A stretch of 22,310 nucleotides of DNA from Lentzea aerocolonigenes (GCF_000955955.1 NZ_JYJG01000065.1:1-22310); one strand, 5' to 3'; positions 1-6,705 are shown, numbered from the stretch's first letter. Translations and numbers: made by a program. The notes: a model not told the origin generated them from the letters alone.

Positions 1-230
1 TGTTCGACACCTGCCACGACGGCGCGGGCGTGCGGGAGGAACGCCCTGCCGTCAGGCGTCAGCTCCACACCGCGCGGGGTGCGGGCGAAGAGGCGAACCT
101 CCAGTTCGCGTTCCAGAGCGGCGATCCGCTTCGAGACGGCCTGCTGGGTCACGCCCAGCTCGTCGGCCGTGCGCTGCACCTGGCCCAGTTCGGCCGCCAC
201 GACGAACGAACGCACTGCCTCGGAGTCCAC
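1..230 (-). CDS. LysR-family transcriptional regulator, N-terminal part (runs off window)
   Basis: Reading the minus strand from a GTG at 230 gives about 76 residues beginning VDSEAVRSFVVAAELG. They contain the classic LysR helix-turn-helix: a first helix, then TADELGVTQQAVSKRIAALE, then LEVRLFARTPRGVELTPDG. The start is well fixed: an in-frame TAG lies only nine bases upstream of the GTG, and an AGGGTGG Shine-Dalgarno-like stretch overlaps it. The ligand-binding domain lies beyond the left edge. The gene is divergent from the MFS exporter at 323, the usual arrangement in which a LysR protein controls its neighbour and itself. The effector cannot be told from this fragment. Confidence 0.9.
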   Translation of the reverse strand, partial: MDSEAVRSFVVAAELGQVQRTADELGVTQQAVSKRIAALERELEVRLFARTPRGVELTPDGRAFLPHARAVVAGVE

Positions 231-249
231 CGAACCACCCTAAGCACGG

Positions 250-285
250 ACAACCGATGGTTGTGGCGCGCCAGGAGGCGGTTGT
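250..285. promoter_or_regulatory. Candidate LysR operator: inverted repeat plus a third half-site
   Basis: Between the divergent regulator and exporter, ACAACC (250-255) and GGTTGT (259-264) form a perfect inverted repeat with a 3-bp spacer. A further GGTTGT lies at 280-285, exactly 21 bp (two helical turns) from the first. A strong recognition palindrome plus a phased half-site near the target promoter is typical of LysR regulators. That LysR binds here is inference. Confidence 0.55.
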
Positions 286-322
286 TTGATCTCGGCTGGA
301 GGCAGCCGCTGGGATCGCAGGC

Positions 323-1561
323 GTGACTTCCGAGTTTCGCTGGCTTTGGTCTGCTTACGCCATCAGCACTTACGGCACGTGGCTCGCGTTCGGGGCGTTT
401 CCGCTCATCGCTGTGCAGGTGCTGCACGTGTCGGCGTTCGAGGTCTCAGTGCTGGAAGCGGCCGGGCCGGCGGTTGCGGCGGTGGTGGCGTTTCCGCTCG
501 GGCCGTGGGCCGAGCGCCGGGCGAAGCGGCCGGTGATGGTGGCGATGGACCTGGTCAGGTTCGTCGCGCTGGTGAGTCTGCCGGTCGCGCATTTCACCGG
601 TCTGCTGTCGTACGGGCAGTTGCTGGGCGTCGCGGTTGTGTGTGGTGCCGCCAACATCGCCTTCAGTGCGACGTCCGGCGCGTACCTGAAGCACTTGGTG
701 CCGAGCGAACAGCTTCTGGTGGCCAGCGGGAGGTTCGAGGCCACCAGTTGGTCGGCTACGGCGGTGGGGCCGCCGCTGGGTGGGGCGTTGATCGGAGTGC
801 TGGGGCCGGTTGTCACCGTGCTCGTCGATGCCGTCAGCTACTTGTTGTCGGCATTCGCGGTTCGGCGCATCCGGGGGAGTGATGTCGCCACGACCGGTGC
901 CGTGAGACCTGGCTTGCTCGCCGGATGGCGGGTCATCCGGCGGGATCGCGTGCTGGTGCGGCTGTTCCTGAACTCGGTGCTCGTCGGCGGCCTGATCATG
1001 GCCACGGCGCCGCTCATGGCGGTGTTGCTGCTCGGCCAGTACGGGTTTCCGGCTTGGCAGTACGGGCTGGCGTTCGGCATTCCGGCGCTGGGTGGGCTGG
1101 TGGGCGCCCGGTTGTCGTCGCGGCTGGTTCAGCGGTTCGGGCAGCAGCGGGTCATGACTGTGTTCGGGTGGCTGCGGTCGGTCTTTCCGCTCGGGCTCGC
1201 GTTCGTGCAGCCCGGCGTTCCCGGGCTGGTCACGGTGATCGTGGTCGAGGGGCTGTTGATCACGTGCATGGGCGTGTTCAACCCGGTCTACGCGACCGAA
1301 CGCCTGCAACGGACCCCCGCGGGGCAGGCTGCTCAGGTGCTGAGCACCTGGAGTGTCGGCACCAAGCTCGCGCAGGCCTCGTTGATGGTGGTGTGGGGTG
1401 TGCTCGCGACGATCACCAGCCCTCTTGCCGCGATCACCATCTCCGGTGTGCTGCTGCTGGGCACCCCGCTGTTGCTGCCGAAACCGCCGAAACCCCAGTA
1501 CCGGCGCGGTACGCCCCCAAAACAACCCACCGCGCCACGAACAGGCGCCGCTAAAGCATGA
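323..1561 (+). CDS. MFS transporter (drug/metabolite efflux type)
   Basis: The product has 412 residues with about ten to twelve hydrophobic segments across the length. The MFS motif A loop follows the second segment (GPWAERRAKRP, residues 60-70). The N-terminus (FRWLWSAYAISTYGTWLAFGAFPL) resembles the MFS_3/enterobactin-exporter-like group of actinobacterial exporters. The C-terminus is a proline- and basic-rich cytoplasmic tail. The GTG at 323 is the only usual start codon after the in-frame TGA at 287-289; its ribosome site is weak, so a short or leaderless leader is possible. It probably exports a small toxic compound or metabolite under control of the divergent LysR gene; the substrate is unknown. 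The 3' end overlaps the convergent gene on the other strand by 11 bp. Confidence 0.88.
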   Translation: MTSEFRWLWSAYAISTYGTWLAFGAFPLIAVQVLHVSAFEVSVLEAAGPAVAAVVAFPLGPWAERRAKRPVMVAMDLVRFVALVSLPVAHFTGLLSYGQLLGVAVVCGAANIAFSATSGAYLKHLVPSEQLLVASGRFEATSWSATAVGPPLGGALIGVLGPVVTVLVDAVSYLLSAFAVRRIRGSDVATTGAVRPGLLAGWRVIRRDRVLVRLFLNSVLVGGLIMATAPLMAVLLLGQYGFPAWQYGLAFGIPALGGLVGARLSSRLVQRFGQQRVMTVFGWLRSVFPLGLAFVQPGVPGLVTVIVVEGLLITCMGVFNPVYATERLQRTPAGQAAQVLSTWSVGTKLAQASLMVVWGVLATITSPLAAITISGVLLLGTPLLLPKPPKPQYRRGTPPKQPTAPRTGAAKA

Positions 1562-2036
1562 TCGTCGGTGTCACCACTGTCCGGCCCGGTTCGCCGCTCG
1601 CGTTCACCAGGTGCACCAGGATCTGCGTGGTCCCCGCCGGGACGTCGGGCAGTACGAAACGGCCGCCGTCGTCAGCCCGCGTGGTCGACGACTTGTGGTC
1701 CGCCACCCGCACCTCGACCGTGTGCTCCCCGGCGGGCACCAGCCACCCGTCGATCCGATGGCGTGAACCCGTCGAGGTGAAGTTCACCATCAGGGTCAGG
1801 TTGTCGACGGTGAACGTGATCGTGCCGGTCTGGCCGCCGCGCACGCCCGCGAAGGATCCGGCCCGTTCCCACCTGGCGACTTCCACGTCGAGGGATTCCA
1901 GGGCTATCGCGAACTTCACGCGGTCCACCAGGTCTGCCGGTGGCGGGTCCAGTTCGTCGACGAGCCTGTTCAACTCGGAGAGGACGGCGGTGTCCTCAAG
2001 GCCCCTGCGGTCGTCGCGCGGGTCGGTCTCGTTCAC
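1551..2036 (-). CDS. Small sigma-factor partner protein with a carboxypeptidase-regulatory-like C-terminal half
   Basis: This is a 161-residue soluble protein. I choose GTG 2036 because it overlaps the sigma-factor stop as GTGA; an in-frame start 48 bp upstream would lie wholly inside the sigma gene. The N-terminal half is helical and acidic, with PPPADLVDRVKFAIALESLD near residues 31-50. The C-terminal half is beta-rich (DGWLVPAGEHTVEV, then DDGGRFVLPDVPAG) like a small Ig/carboxypeptidase-regulatory fold. From memory, similar proteins follow ECF sigma genes in many actinomycetes, often with a CHAT/TPR gene next. No such gene follows here; the exporter converges immediately. A role in tuning the sigma factor is inference. 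There is no membrane segment, so it is not a classical transmembrane anti-sigma factor. Confidence 0.7.
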   Translation of the reverse strand: MNETDPRDDRRGLEDTAVLSELNRLVDELDPPPADLVDRVKFAIALESLDVEVARWERAGSFAGVRGGQTGTITFTVDNLTLMVNFTSTGSRHRIDGWLVPAGEHTVEVRVADHKSSTTRADDGGRFVLPDVPAGTTQILVHLVNASGEPGRTVVTPTIML

Positions 2037-2638
2037 CGCGATCCTCCTTCCGTCTCCAGGTAGTTGCGCAGCAGTGTCAGGCACAGTCCCCTGGTCGGAC
2101 CGATGCTGCCGTGGGGCATGGCGAGTGCCTCGGCGACTGCCCGGTACTCAGCGCGCCCCGCGAGCACGGTGAGCCGGAGCAGTTCCTGGCACCTCGAGGT
2201 GAGGCGGCCGAACGCGAGCCACAGGCGGCGGTCGCGGTCGTCCATCAGCGTCACGTCCTCGGGCAGGCCGGTGTCGGACTCGAGCTGCTCGGCGTATTCG
2301 TCGGACAGGTGCGTCTCGCGCTTGTTGGGTGTCCAGGTTCGGCGTGCTTCACGCCTCGTCGTGACCACCAGGTAGCCGACCAGGGCTTTGGGCTCGTGGA
2401 TGTTCTCGATGTTCTTCAAGAACGCGAGCCACACCGTCTGCACGACGTCTTCCGCGGCGGCCCTGTCCAGGCCCTGGCCGCGGGCGACGTGCCACAGCAG
2501 TGGGGTCAGCTCGTCCACCAGGACGTTCAAAGCGTCGCGGTTGCCTTCGCGCGCGGCAGTCACACACACCGCGTGCCGTTCGGTGCCTTCAAGTCCGTCC
2601 CACGGCGGACGGTCATCCGCCGTGTGCAGCTCGTCCAC
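2033..2638 (-). CDS. ECF-type RNA polymerase sigma-70 family factor
   Basis: The product has 201 residues when started at GTG 2638. Region 2 is visible around residues 36-95 (ALNVLVDELTPLLWHVARG, AAAEDVVQTVWLAFLKNI, VGYLVVTTRREARR). Region 4 is near residues 143-190 (LTSRCQELLRLTVLAG, then AVAEALAMPHGSIGPTRGLC as the helix-turn-helix). Region 3 is absent, as in group 4 sigma factors. The frame stays open to 2719, but a perfect GGAGGT five bases before the GTG at 2638 decides the start. It is translationally coupled to the small partner gene by a GTGA overlap. The PHGSIGPTR signature recalls sigma factors that I remember sitting beside CHAT-domain genes; the signal and regulon are unknown. Confidence 0.87.
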   Translation of the reverse strand: MDELHTADDRPPWDGLEGTERHAVCVTAAREGNRDALNVLVDELTPLLWHVARGQGLDRAAAEDVVQTVWLAFLKNIENIHEPKALVGYLVVTTRREARRTWTPNKRETHLSDEYAEQLESDTGLPEDVTLMDDRDRRLWLAFGRLTSRCQELLRLTVLAGRAEYRAVAEALAMPHGSIGPTRGLCLTLLRNYLETEGGSR

Positions 2639-2643
2639 GCAGC

Positions 2644-2649
2644 ACCTCC
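2644..2649 (-). promoter_or_regulatory. Strong ribosome binding site fixing the sigma-factor start
   Basis: On the minus strand GGAGGT is followed by five bases (GCTGC) and GTG at 2638. This is a near-perfect Shine-Dalgarno and argues against the longer reading frame that begins at 2719, whose first 27 residues resemble no sigma domain. Confidence 0.8.
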
Positions 2650-2774
2650 GATCGGCCGCCCTGTCAGCGCCGTCCGCCAACTCATGAAGGGCTAACTGGG
2701 CGGTAGATACAAAATTCACTCGATCGGACCAGTATCACCGCCGCAGCCACCTTCATCTTTCCCTGGGTACGCCA

Positions 2775-2809
2775 GCGGCCCGTGATTCCCCCTCCGGACC
2801 ACGGGCCGC
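2775..2809. repeat. Perfect 10-bp inverted repeat (hairpin)
   Basis: GCGGCCCGTG (2775-2784) and CACGGGCCGC (2800-2809) are exact reverse complements around a 15-base loop. No T-run follows on either strand. It may be a regulatory structure in a 5' untranslated region or a protein site. Confidence 0.55.
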
Positions 2810-2813
2810 CATG

Positions 2814-2865
2814 GTGGGAGCCCGCGCCAGCCGGCACCCCTCGAACCGGCTGACGCGTGCTCCAC
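2814..2865. repeat. Long imperfect inverted repeat (about 17 paired positions)
   Basis: The core CAGCCGG (2828-2834) pairs with CCGGCTG (2846-2852) around an 11-base loop. After a mismatch, CGCG pairs with CGCG. After a second mismatch, GGAGC (2817-2821) pairs with GCTCC (2859-2863), and two more pairs follow past a one-base bulge. The element starts five bases after the 2775-2809 hairpin. Function unknown. Confidence 0.55.
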
Positions 2866-2936
2866 GACTGAACAAAGCGCTTACTCAGAAAGAGCGGAAC
2901 TCAGGCGAGCAGATACAGCTCGGACGCACGAACTCG

Positions 2937-2964
2937 TTGCGGCGTTCCCACCTGGCGTTATGGT
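2937..2964 (+). promoter_or_regulatory. Predicted leaderless promoter of cutC
   Basis: TTGCGG (2937-2942) and TATGGT (2959-2964, fitting TANNNT) are separated by 16 bp. The -10 box ends seven bases before the ATG at 2972 and no Shine-Dalgarno is seen, so the mRNA is probably leaderless. The dre palindrome overlaps the -10 box, so a bound repressor would block it directly. Confidence 0.5.
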
Positions 2965-2973
2965 CTAGACCAT
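2960..2973. promoter_or_regulatory. dre-like DasR operator 1, overlapping the cutC start codon
   Basis: ATGGTCTAGACCAT is a perfect 14-bp palindrome. It contains the core TGGTCTAGACCA of the known DasR-responsive element (consensus ACTGGTCTAGACCACT in streptomycetes). DasR is the GntR-family repressor of chitin/GlcNAc use, released by phosphorylated glucosamine. The last two bases are part of the cutC ATG. The downstream genes are the expected DasR targets, which supports the call. Confidence 0.85.
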
Positions 2974-3631
2974 GCCGATTCTCGAAGTGATCGCACTGAC
3001 CGCGAAGGACGCCGAGGCCGCCCAGGAGGGTGGCGCGCACCGGCTGGAACTGGTCGCGGACATGGCCTCCGACGGCCTCACGCCCTCGGTCGCCACCTTC
3101 AAAGAGGTGCAGCAGGCCGTCGACATTCCTGTCCGCGTGATGCTCAGGGACGCCAAGGGGTTCGCGCCCGGCAACCTCAAGCAACTCCGCCGCCAGGCCT
3201 GGGAGCTGCGGGAAGCGGGTGCGACCGAGTTCGTGCTGGGCTTCCTCGACGCCGAGGACGAGATCGACGAAGGGGTCACGCTGAACCTCCTCGCCGAGCT
3301 GGAGGGCTGCGCGTGGACGTTCCACCGCGCGCTCGACAACTCCGCCGACGTCTTCCGCTCGTGGGCCATCGTTCAGACGCTTGGCTGCGACACGGTCCTC
3401 GCCGCGGGCAGCGCCAAGGGTGTCGACGACGGCATCGAGAACCTGAAGAAACTCGCCGCCCAGTCACCTCCCGCACTCCTCGTCGGTGGCGGTCTGCAGC
3501 AACGCCACGTCGCGGAGCTGCTGGCGGCGGGCGTGACGGGCTTCCACGTCGGCAGTGCGGTACGGCCTGACGGGTGGGCCGGACCGGTCTCCGCCGCATC
3601 AGTTCGGGAATGGGTCAATCGTCTGGTCTAG
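2972..3631 (+). CDS. cutC: CutC-family TIM-barrel protein
   Basis: This 219-residue protein fits the CutC family (PF03932) over its whole length: LEVIALTAKDAEAAQEGGAH at the start, DGLTPS (34-39), PVRVMLRD (53-60), VLGFLDAEDEID (88-99), TFHRALD (116-122), VLAAGSAKGVDDG (142-154), GGGLQQRHV (172-180) and GVTGFHVGS (187-195). The family was named for copper tolerance in E. coli, but that role is disputed and the enzymatic function is unknown. The Cys I recall after the first RxEL motif is Val28 here; only Cys113 and Cys139 remain, which argues against a copper site. The gene starts within one dre and ends within another, directly ahead of an amino-sugar import operon. A role in amino-sugar metabolism is inference. 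Confidence 0.85.
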   Translation: MPILEVIALTAKDAEAAQEGGAHRLELVADMASDGLTPSVATFKEVQQAVDIPVRVMLRDAKGFAPGNLKQLRRQAWELREAGATEFVLGFLDAEDEIDEGVTLNLLAELEGCAWTFHRALDNSADVFRSWAIVQTLGCDTVLAAGSAKGVDDGIENLKKLAAQSPPALLVGGGLQQRHVAELLAAGVTGFHVGSAVRPDGWAGPVSAASVREWVNRLV

Positions 3632-3635
3632 ACCC
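3624..3635. promoter_or_regulatory. dre-like DasR operator 2, overlapping the cutC stop codon
   Basis: TGGTCTAGACCC contains the perfect 10-bp palindrome GGTCTAGACC (3625-3634), with 11 of 12 core positions matching dre. The TAG in its centre (3629-3631) is the cutC stop. It lies about 76 bp before the ABC importer start and overlaps the predicted -35 box. Confidence 0.85.
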
Positions 3636-3657
3636 TTGACGCAGACCGTTCTACAGT
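3629..3657 (+). promoter_or_regulatory. Predicted promoter of the amino-sugar ABC operon
   Basis: TAGACC (3629-3634, inside the dre) and TACAGT (3652-3657, fitting TANNNT) are 17 bp apart. An alternative -35, TTGACG at 3636-3641, is well formed but has no TANNNT box at the right distance. Either way the dre would occlude polymerase. Confidence 0.45.
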
Positions 3658-3680
3658 CACGTTGCTTCCTGTGAAATGGC

Positions 3681-3690
3681 TGTTGCAACA
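3681..3690. promoter_or_regulatory. TGTTGCAACA palindrome in the operon leader
   Basis: A perfect 10-bp palindrome sits between the predicted promoter and the ribosome site, and a further TGCAA follows at 3693-3697. This could be the operator of a second, LacI- or ROK-like sugar regulator. Chance is possible for a 10-bp palindrome. Confidence 0.35.
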
Positions 3691-3710
3691 TATGCAATGC
3701 GGAGGGCGCG

Positions 3711-4988
3711 ATGAGGCTGAAGACACTCGTGGCCGTGCTGGGCGTGGGCGCGGTGGTCGCCTGCGCACCGGTGCAGTCGGGACCGACCAACTCAGGCACG
3801 GACGAGAAGACCGGGCAGCTGCGGGTCTGGCTGTTCGACGAGGTCAACCGGGGTCCGAAGGAAGCGGTGGTGAAGGAGGCGATCACCGAGTTCCAGGGCA
3901 AGCACAGCGGCGTGACCGTCGACGTCCAGTACATCCAGGTGGCCAGCCGGGCAGAGCGCTTCAAGGCCGCGTTCAGCGACCCGAAGAGCGCGCCGGACGT
4001 CGCCGAGTTCGGCAACACCGACCTCGCGGGCTACGTGTCGGCCGGTGGCTTCTCGGAGCTCGACCTCGGATCTTGGAGCGAGTCCAAGGACCTGGTGCCG
4101 ACGATCCTCGACACGGCGAAGGTCGACGGCAAGACCTACGGCGTGCCGTGGTTCGTCGGCGTCCGTGCGCTGTACTACCGCACTGACGTGTTCACCGAGC
4201 TCGGTCTGAAGCCGCCGTCGACGCTCGACGAGATCGCCACGACGGCTCGTGAGATCAGGCAGAAGAAGCCGGACATGCTCGGCATCTCGGCCGGTGGCAA
4301 GTACCTGTTCGCCGCGCTGCCGTTCATCTGGGCGCAGGGCGGCGACCTCGCCAAGCAGGACGGCGGCAAGTACACCGCGACCATCGACAGCGCCGAGGCC
4401 AAGGCCGGGGTCGCGAAGTACACCGAGCTGATCAAGGACGACATCTGCCCGCCCGCCACCTGTGCCGGCAACGGCGGTGACGCGAGCGTCGAGCAGTTCC
4501 GCGCGGGCAAGGCGGCCATGACGATCGGCGGCGACTTCAACCGCAAGTCCGTTGATGCGTCCAGTGCTGCGGGCAAGTACGGAGTGGTGCCGCTGCCAGG
4601 CAAGACCGCGGGCTCGATCGCACCCGCGTTCGCCGGCGGCAACCTGCTCGGCGTCCTCAAGGGCACCCAGCGCAAGACGCTCTCCAACGAGTTCGTGCAG
4701 CTGCTCGCGTCGAAGAAGTACCAGCAGAAGATGTACACGGCGATGGGCAACCTGCCGACGTTCAGCGACGTGCAGAAGCAGGTCAGCGACTCCGACAAGT
4801 TCCTGGAGCCGTTCACGAAGACCCTGCAGGCCGGCACGAAGTTCGTCCCGGTCACGCCCGCGTGGGCGAAGATCGAGGCGCAGACCGTGGTGCCGACGAT
4901 GATCCAGGAGGTCGTCACCGGCGCGAAGAACGTCGACACGGCCACCGCGGACGCCGCCAAGACGATGAACGCGGCCTTCACGTCGTGA
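3711..4988 (+). CDS. Amino-sugar ABC transporter substrate-binding lipoprotein (DasA-like)
   Basis: The product has 425 residues. A lipoprotein signal peptide ends at VVAC, with Cys18 as the predicted lipidated residue. The mature part is a family 1 extracellular sugar-binding protein: LRVWLFDE early on, then FQGKHSGVTVDVQYIQ, APDVAEFGNTDLAGYV, YGVPWFVGVRALYYRTDVF, FRAGKAAMTIGGDF and AFAGGNLLGV. It would capture chitobiose or related chito-oligosaccharides outside the membrane. The substrate is inferred from the dre operator and the downstream GH20 gene; sequence alone only says carbohydrate. The start has a good ribosome site (GGAGGG at 3701-3706). The gene heads a four-gene operon. The symbol dasA is likely but not claimed without a tree, since NgcE-type binding proteins are alternatives. 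Confidence 0.88.
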   Translation: MRLKTLVAVLGVGAVVACAPVQSGPTNSGTDEKTGQLRVWLFDEVNRGPKEAVVKEAITEFQGKHSGVTVDVQYIQVASRAERFKAAFSDPKSAPDVAEFGNTDLAGYVSAGGFSELDLGSWSESKDLVPTILDTAKVDGKTYGVPWFVGVRALYYRTDVFTELGLKPPSTLDEIATTAREIRQKKPDMLGISAGGKYLFAALPFIWAQGGDLAKQDGGKYTATIDSAEAKAGVAKYTELIKDDICPPATCAGNGGDASVEQFRAGKAAMTIGGDFNRKSVDASSAAGKYGVVPLPGKTAGSIAPAFAGGNLLGVLKGTQRKTLSNEFVQLLASKKYQQKMYTAMGNLPTFSDVQKQVSDSDKFLEPFTKTLQAGTKFVPVTPAWAKIEAQTVVPTMIQEVVTGAKNVDTATADAAKTMNAAFTS

Positions 4989-4990
4989 GC

Positions 4991-5875
4991 ATGACGGCAA
5001 AAGGCCAGGGGCGGACCGCCTTCGCCTACCTGGTCCCAGCGCTGCTGGTCCTCGGAGGCCTGCTGGCCTACCCGATCTACCAGCTGGTGCTCATCTCGGT
5101 CTACGACTACGGCCAGGAACAGGTGAGCGGCGGGGCGCCGCTCGTCTTCCTCGGTCTCGGGAACTACCAGAAGCTGTTGGCGGACCAGCAGTTCTGGACC
5201 GTGCTCGGGCAGACCGTCGCGTTCGCGGCGGTCTGCGTGGTCGGCACGTTGCTGGTGGGCGCCTTCCTCGCGATCCTGGCGACCCGCGTCCGGACGTGGG
5301 TGCGGATGACGTTGTTCCTGGCGGCGCTCGGCGCGTGGTCCACCCCCGCCGTCGCCGGGTCCACGATCTGGCTGTTCCTGTTCGACGCGAACTTCGGGTT
5401 CGTCAACGAGGTGCTGGGCATCCAGGGCTTCTCCTGGACGTTCGACAAGTGGACGGCGTTCGGACTCGTTGCGGCACAGGTGATCTGGTGCTCGTTCCCG
5501 TTCGTCATGGTGACGCTCTACGCGGGCATCAAGGCGATTCCTGGTGAGGTGCTGGAGGCCGCGGCGCTCGACGGCGCGTCGGCGTTCCGCACTGCTTGGA
5601 GCGTCACCCTGCCGTTGCTGCGGCCGATCATCCTCGTGGTGACGATCCAGTCGATCATCTGGGACTTCAAGGTCTTCACGCAGATCTACGTGATGACAGG
5701 AGGCGGTGGCATCGCCGGGCGCAACCTCGTGCTCAACGTCTACGCGTACCAGCAGGCGTTCGCGGCGTCGGAGTACGGGCTGGGCGCGGCGATCGGTGTC
5801 GTGATGACCGTGCTGCTGCTGGTGATCACGTTGTTCTACCTGCGGGCGTTGAAGCGGTCCGGGGAGGTCCTGTGA
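4991..5875 (+). CDS. Sugar ABC transporter permease (DasB-like)
   Basis: The product has about 294 residues and six membrane segments. It opens with a short cytoplasmic N-terminus and a first helix (FAYLVPALLVLGGLLAYPIYQLVLISVYD). The inner-membrane EAA loop that docks the ATPase is clear: EAAALDGASAFRTAWSVTLP. This fits the MalF/UgpA-type permease of CUT1 sugar importers. ATG 4991 lies 2 bp after the binding-protein stop; GTG 4985, which overlaps that stop, is in frame and equally possible, adding two residues. It forms the heteromeric channel with the next gene. No ATPase gene is present, as usual for actinobacterial sugar importers that share one MsiK-type ATPase. Confidence 0.9.
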   Translation: MTAKGQGRTAFAYLVPALLVLGGLLAYPIYQLVLISVYDYGQEQVSGGAPLVFLGLGNYQKLLADQQFWTVLGQTVAFAAVCVVGTLLVGAFLAILATRVRTWVRMTLFLAALGAWSTPAVAGSTIWLFLFDANFGFVNEVLGIQGFSWTFDKWTAFGLVAAQVIWCSFPFVMVTLYAGIKAIPGEVLEAAALDGASAFRTAWSVTLPLLRPIILVVTIQSIIWDFKVFTQIYVMTGGGGIAGRNLVLNVYAYQQAFAASEYGLGAAIGVVMTVLLLVITLFYLRALKRSGEVL

Positions 5876-6705
5876 GGCGCTGGATCACCGAGGCGTTCGT
5901 CCTCGTCATCGCCGCGGTCGTGGCGTTCCCGTTGTTCTGGATGGTTCTTTCGGCTTTCAAGCCGGAGGACGAGATCATCTCGGCCGACCCGGTGCCGTGG
6001 ACGACCCGGCCGACGCTGGACAGCTTCACGAGAGCGCTCACCGTCGCGAACTTCGGGCGTTACTTCATGAACAGCGTGATCGTTGCACTGATCGTGGTGG
6101 TGCTCAGCATTCTCATCTCGTTCCTGGCCGCCACGGCGTTGACCCGGTTCCGGTTCCGCAGCCGGACGACGTTGCTGATCATGCTGCTGGTCGTGCAGAT
6201 GGTGCCGGTCGAGGCGTTGACCGTGCCGCTGTTCTTCCTGATGCGGTCGGTCGGCGACTCCGTTCCGGCGTTCGGCCTGAACCACCTGGGATCGCTCGTG
6301 CTGGTGCACCTCGCGTTCAGCCTGCCGTTCGCGATCTGGATGTTGCGCGGGTTCGTGGCCGCGGTGCCGGTGGAACTGGAGGAGGCCGCGACCCTGGACG
6401 GCGCCTCGCGGTTCCGGTTCCTCTGGCAGGTGCTGTTCCCGCTCGTCGCGCCCGGCCTGGTGGCGACGAGCGTGCTGTCGTTCATCCACGCCTGGAACGA
6501 CTTCCTGTTCGCCAAGACGTTCATCATCTCGGCCGTGGAGAACCAGACCCTGCCGCTGGCTCTCCAGGTGTTCGTCAAACCCGACCAGAACGATTGGGGC
6601 GCGATCATGGCGGGCTCCACCCTGATGACAATCCCTGTGCTGATCTTCTTCATGTTCGTGCAGCGCCGGCTGGTGTCCGGACTGGCCGGGGCGGTGAAGG
6701 GATGA
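5872..6705 (+). CDS. Sugar ABC transporter permease (DasC-like)
   Basis: The product has 277 residues and belongs to the MalG/UgpE-type family: an N-terminal membrane helix (AFVLVIAAVVAFPLFWMVLSAFK), then the typical SFTRALTVANFGRYFMNSVI stretch, the EAA loop EEAATLDGASRFRFLWQVLFP and a C-terminal QRRLVSGLAGAVKG tail. GTG 5872 overlaps the previous stop as GTGA. It pairs with the upstream permease to form the membrane pore of the importer. Its own stop overlaps the hexosaminidase start as ATGA, so uptake and hydrolysis genes are translationally coupled. Confidence 0.9.
   Translation: MRRWITEAFVLVIAAVVAFPLFWMVLSAFKPEDEIISADPVPWTTRPTLDSFTRALTVANFGRYFMNSVIVALIVVVLSILISFLAATALTRFRFRSRTTLLIMLLVVQMVPVEALTVPLFFLMRSVGDSVPAFGLNHLGSLVLVHLAFSLPFAIWMLRGFVAAVPVELEEAATLDGASRFRFLWQVLFPLVAPGLVATSVLSFIHAWNDFLFAKTFIISAVENQTLPLALQVFVKPDQNDWGAIMAGSTLMTIPVLIFFMFVQRRLVSGLAGAVKG

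Larger units (their letters stand above)
2639..2971. other. 333-bp divergent intergenic region (sigma factor / cutC), highly structured
   Basis: No convincing gene is present here. On the sigma-factor side it holds the ribosome site and an AT-richer patch around 2703-2720 (TAGATACAAAATTC on the plus strand) that could be promoter. In the middle are two inverted repeats (2775-2809 and 2814-2865), and AAGCGCTT, an 8-bp palindrome, lies at about 2875-2882. At the cutC end lie a predicted promoter and a dre palindrome. Two back-to-back promoters are expected. Confidence 0.6.

Noticed and set aside
2639..2719. Longer N-terminus for the sigma factor, starting at 2719
   Set aside because: The extra 27 residues match no sigma region and a perfect ribosome site precedes GTG 2638.
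2812..2866. Minus strand resembles the 3' half of a tRNA: GGTTCGAG and a CTCCCACCA end
   Set aside because: The would-be T-loop is 11 bases instead of 7, the acceptor pairing has a bulge and there is no D-arm or anticodon arm. It is better described as an imperfect inverted repeat.
3636..3641. TTGACG as the -35 of the ABC importer promoter
   Set aside because: There is no TANNNT box 16-18 bp downstream; TAGACC/TACAGT with 17 bp spacing fits better, although the choice is uncertain.
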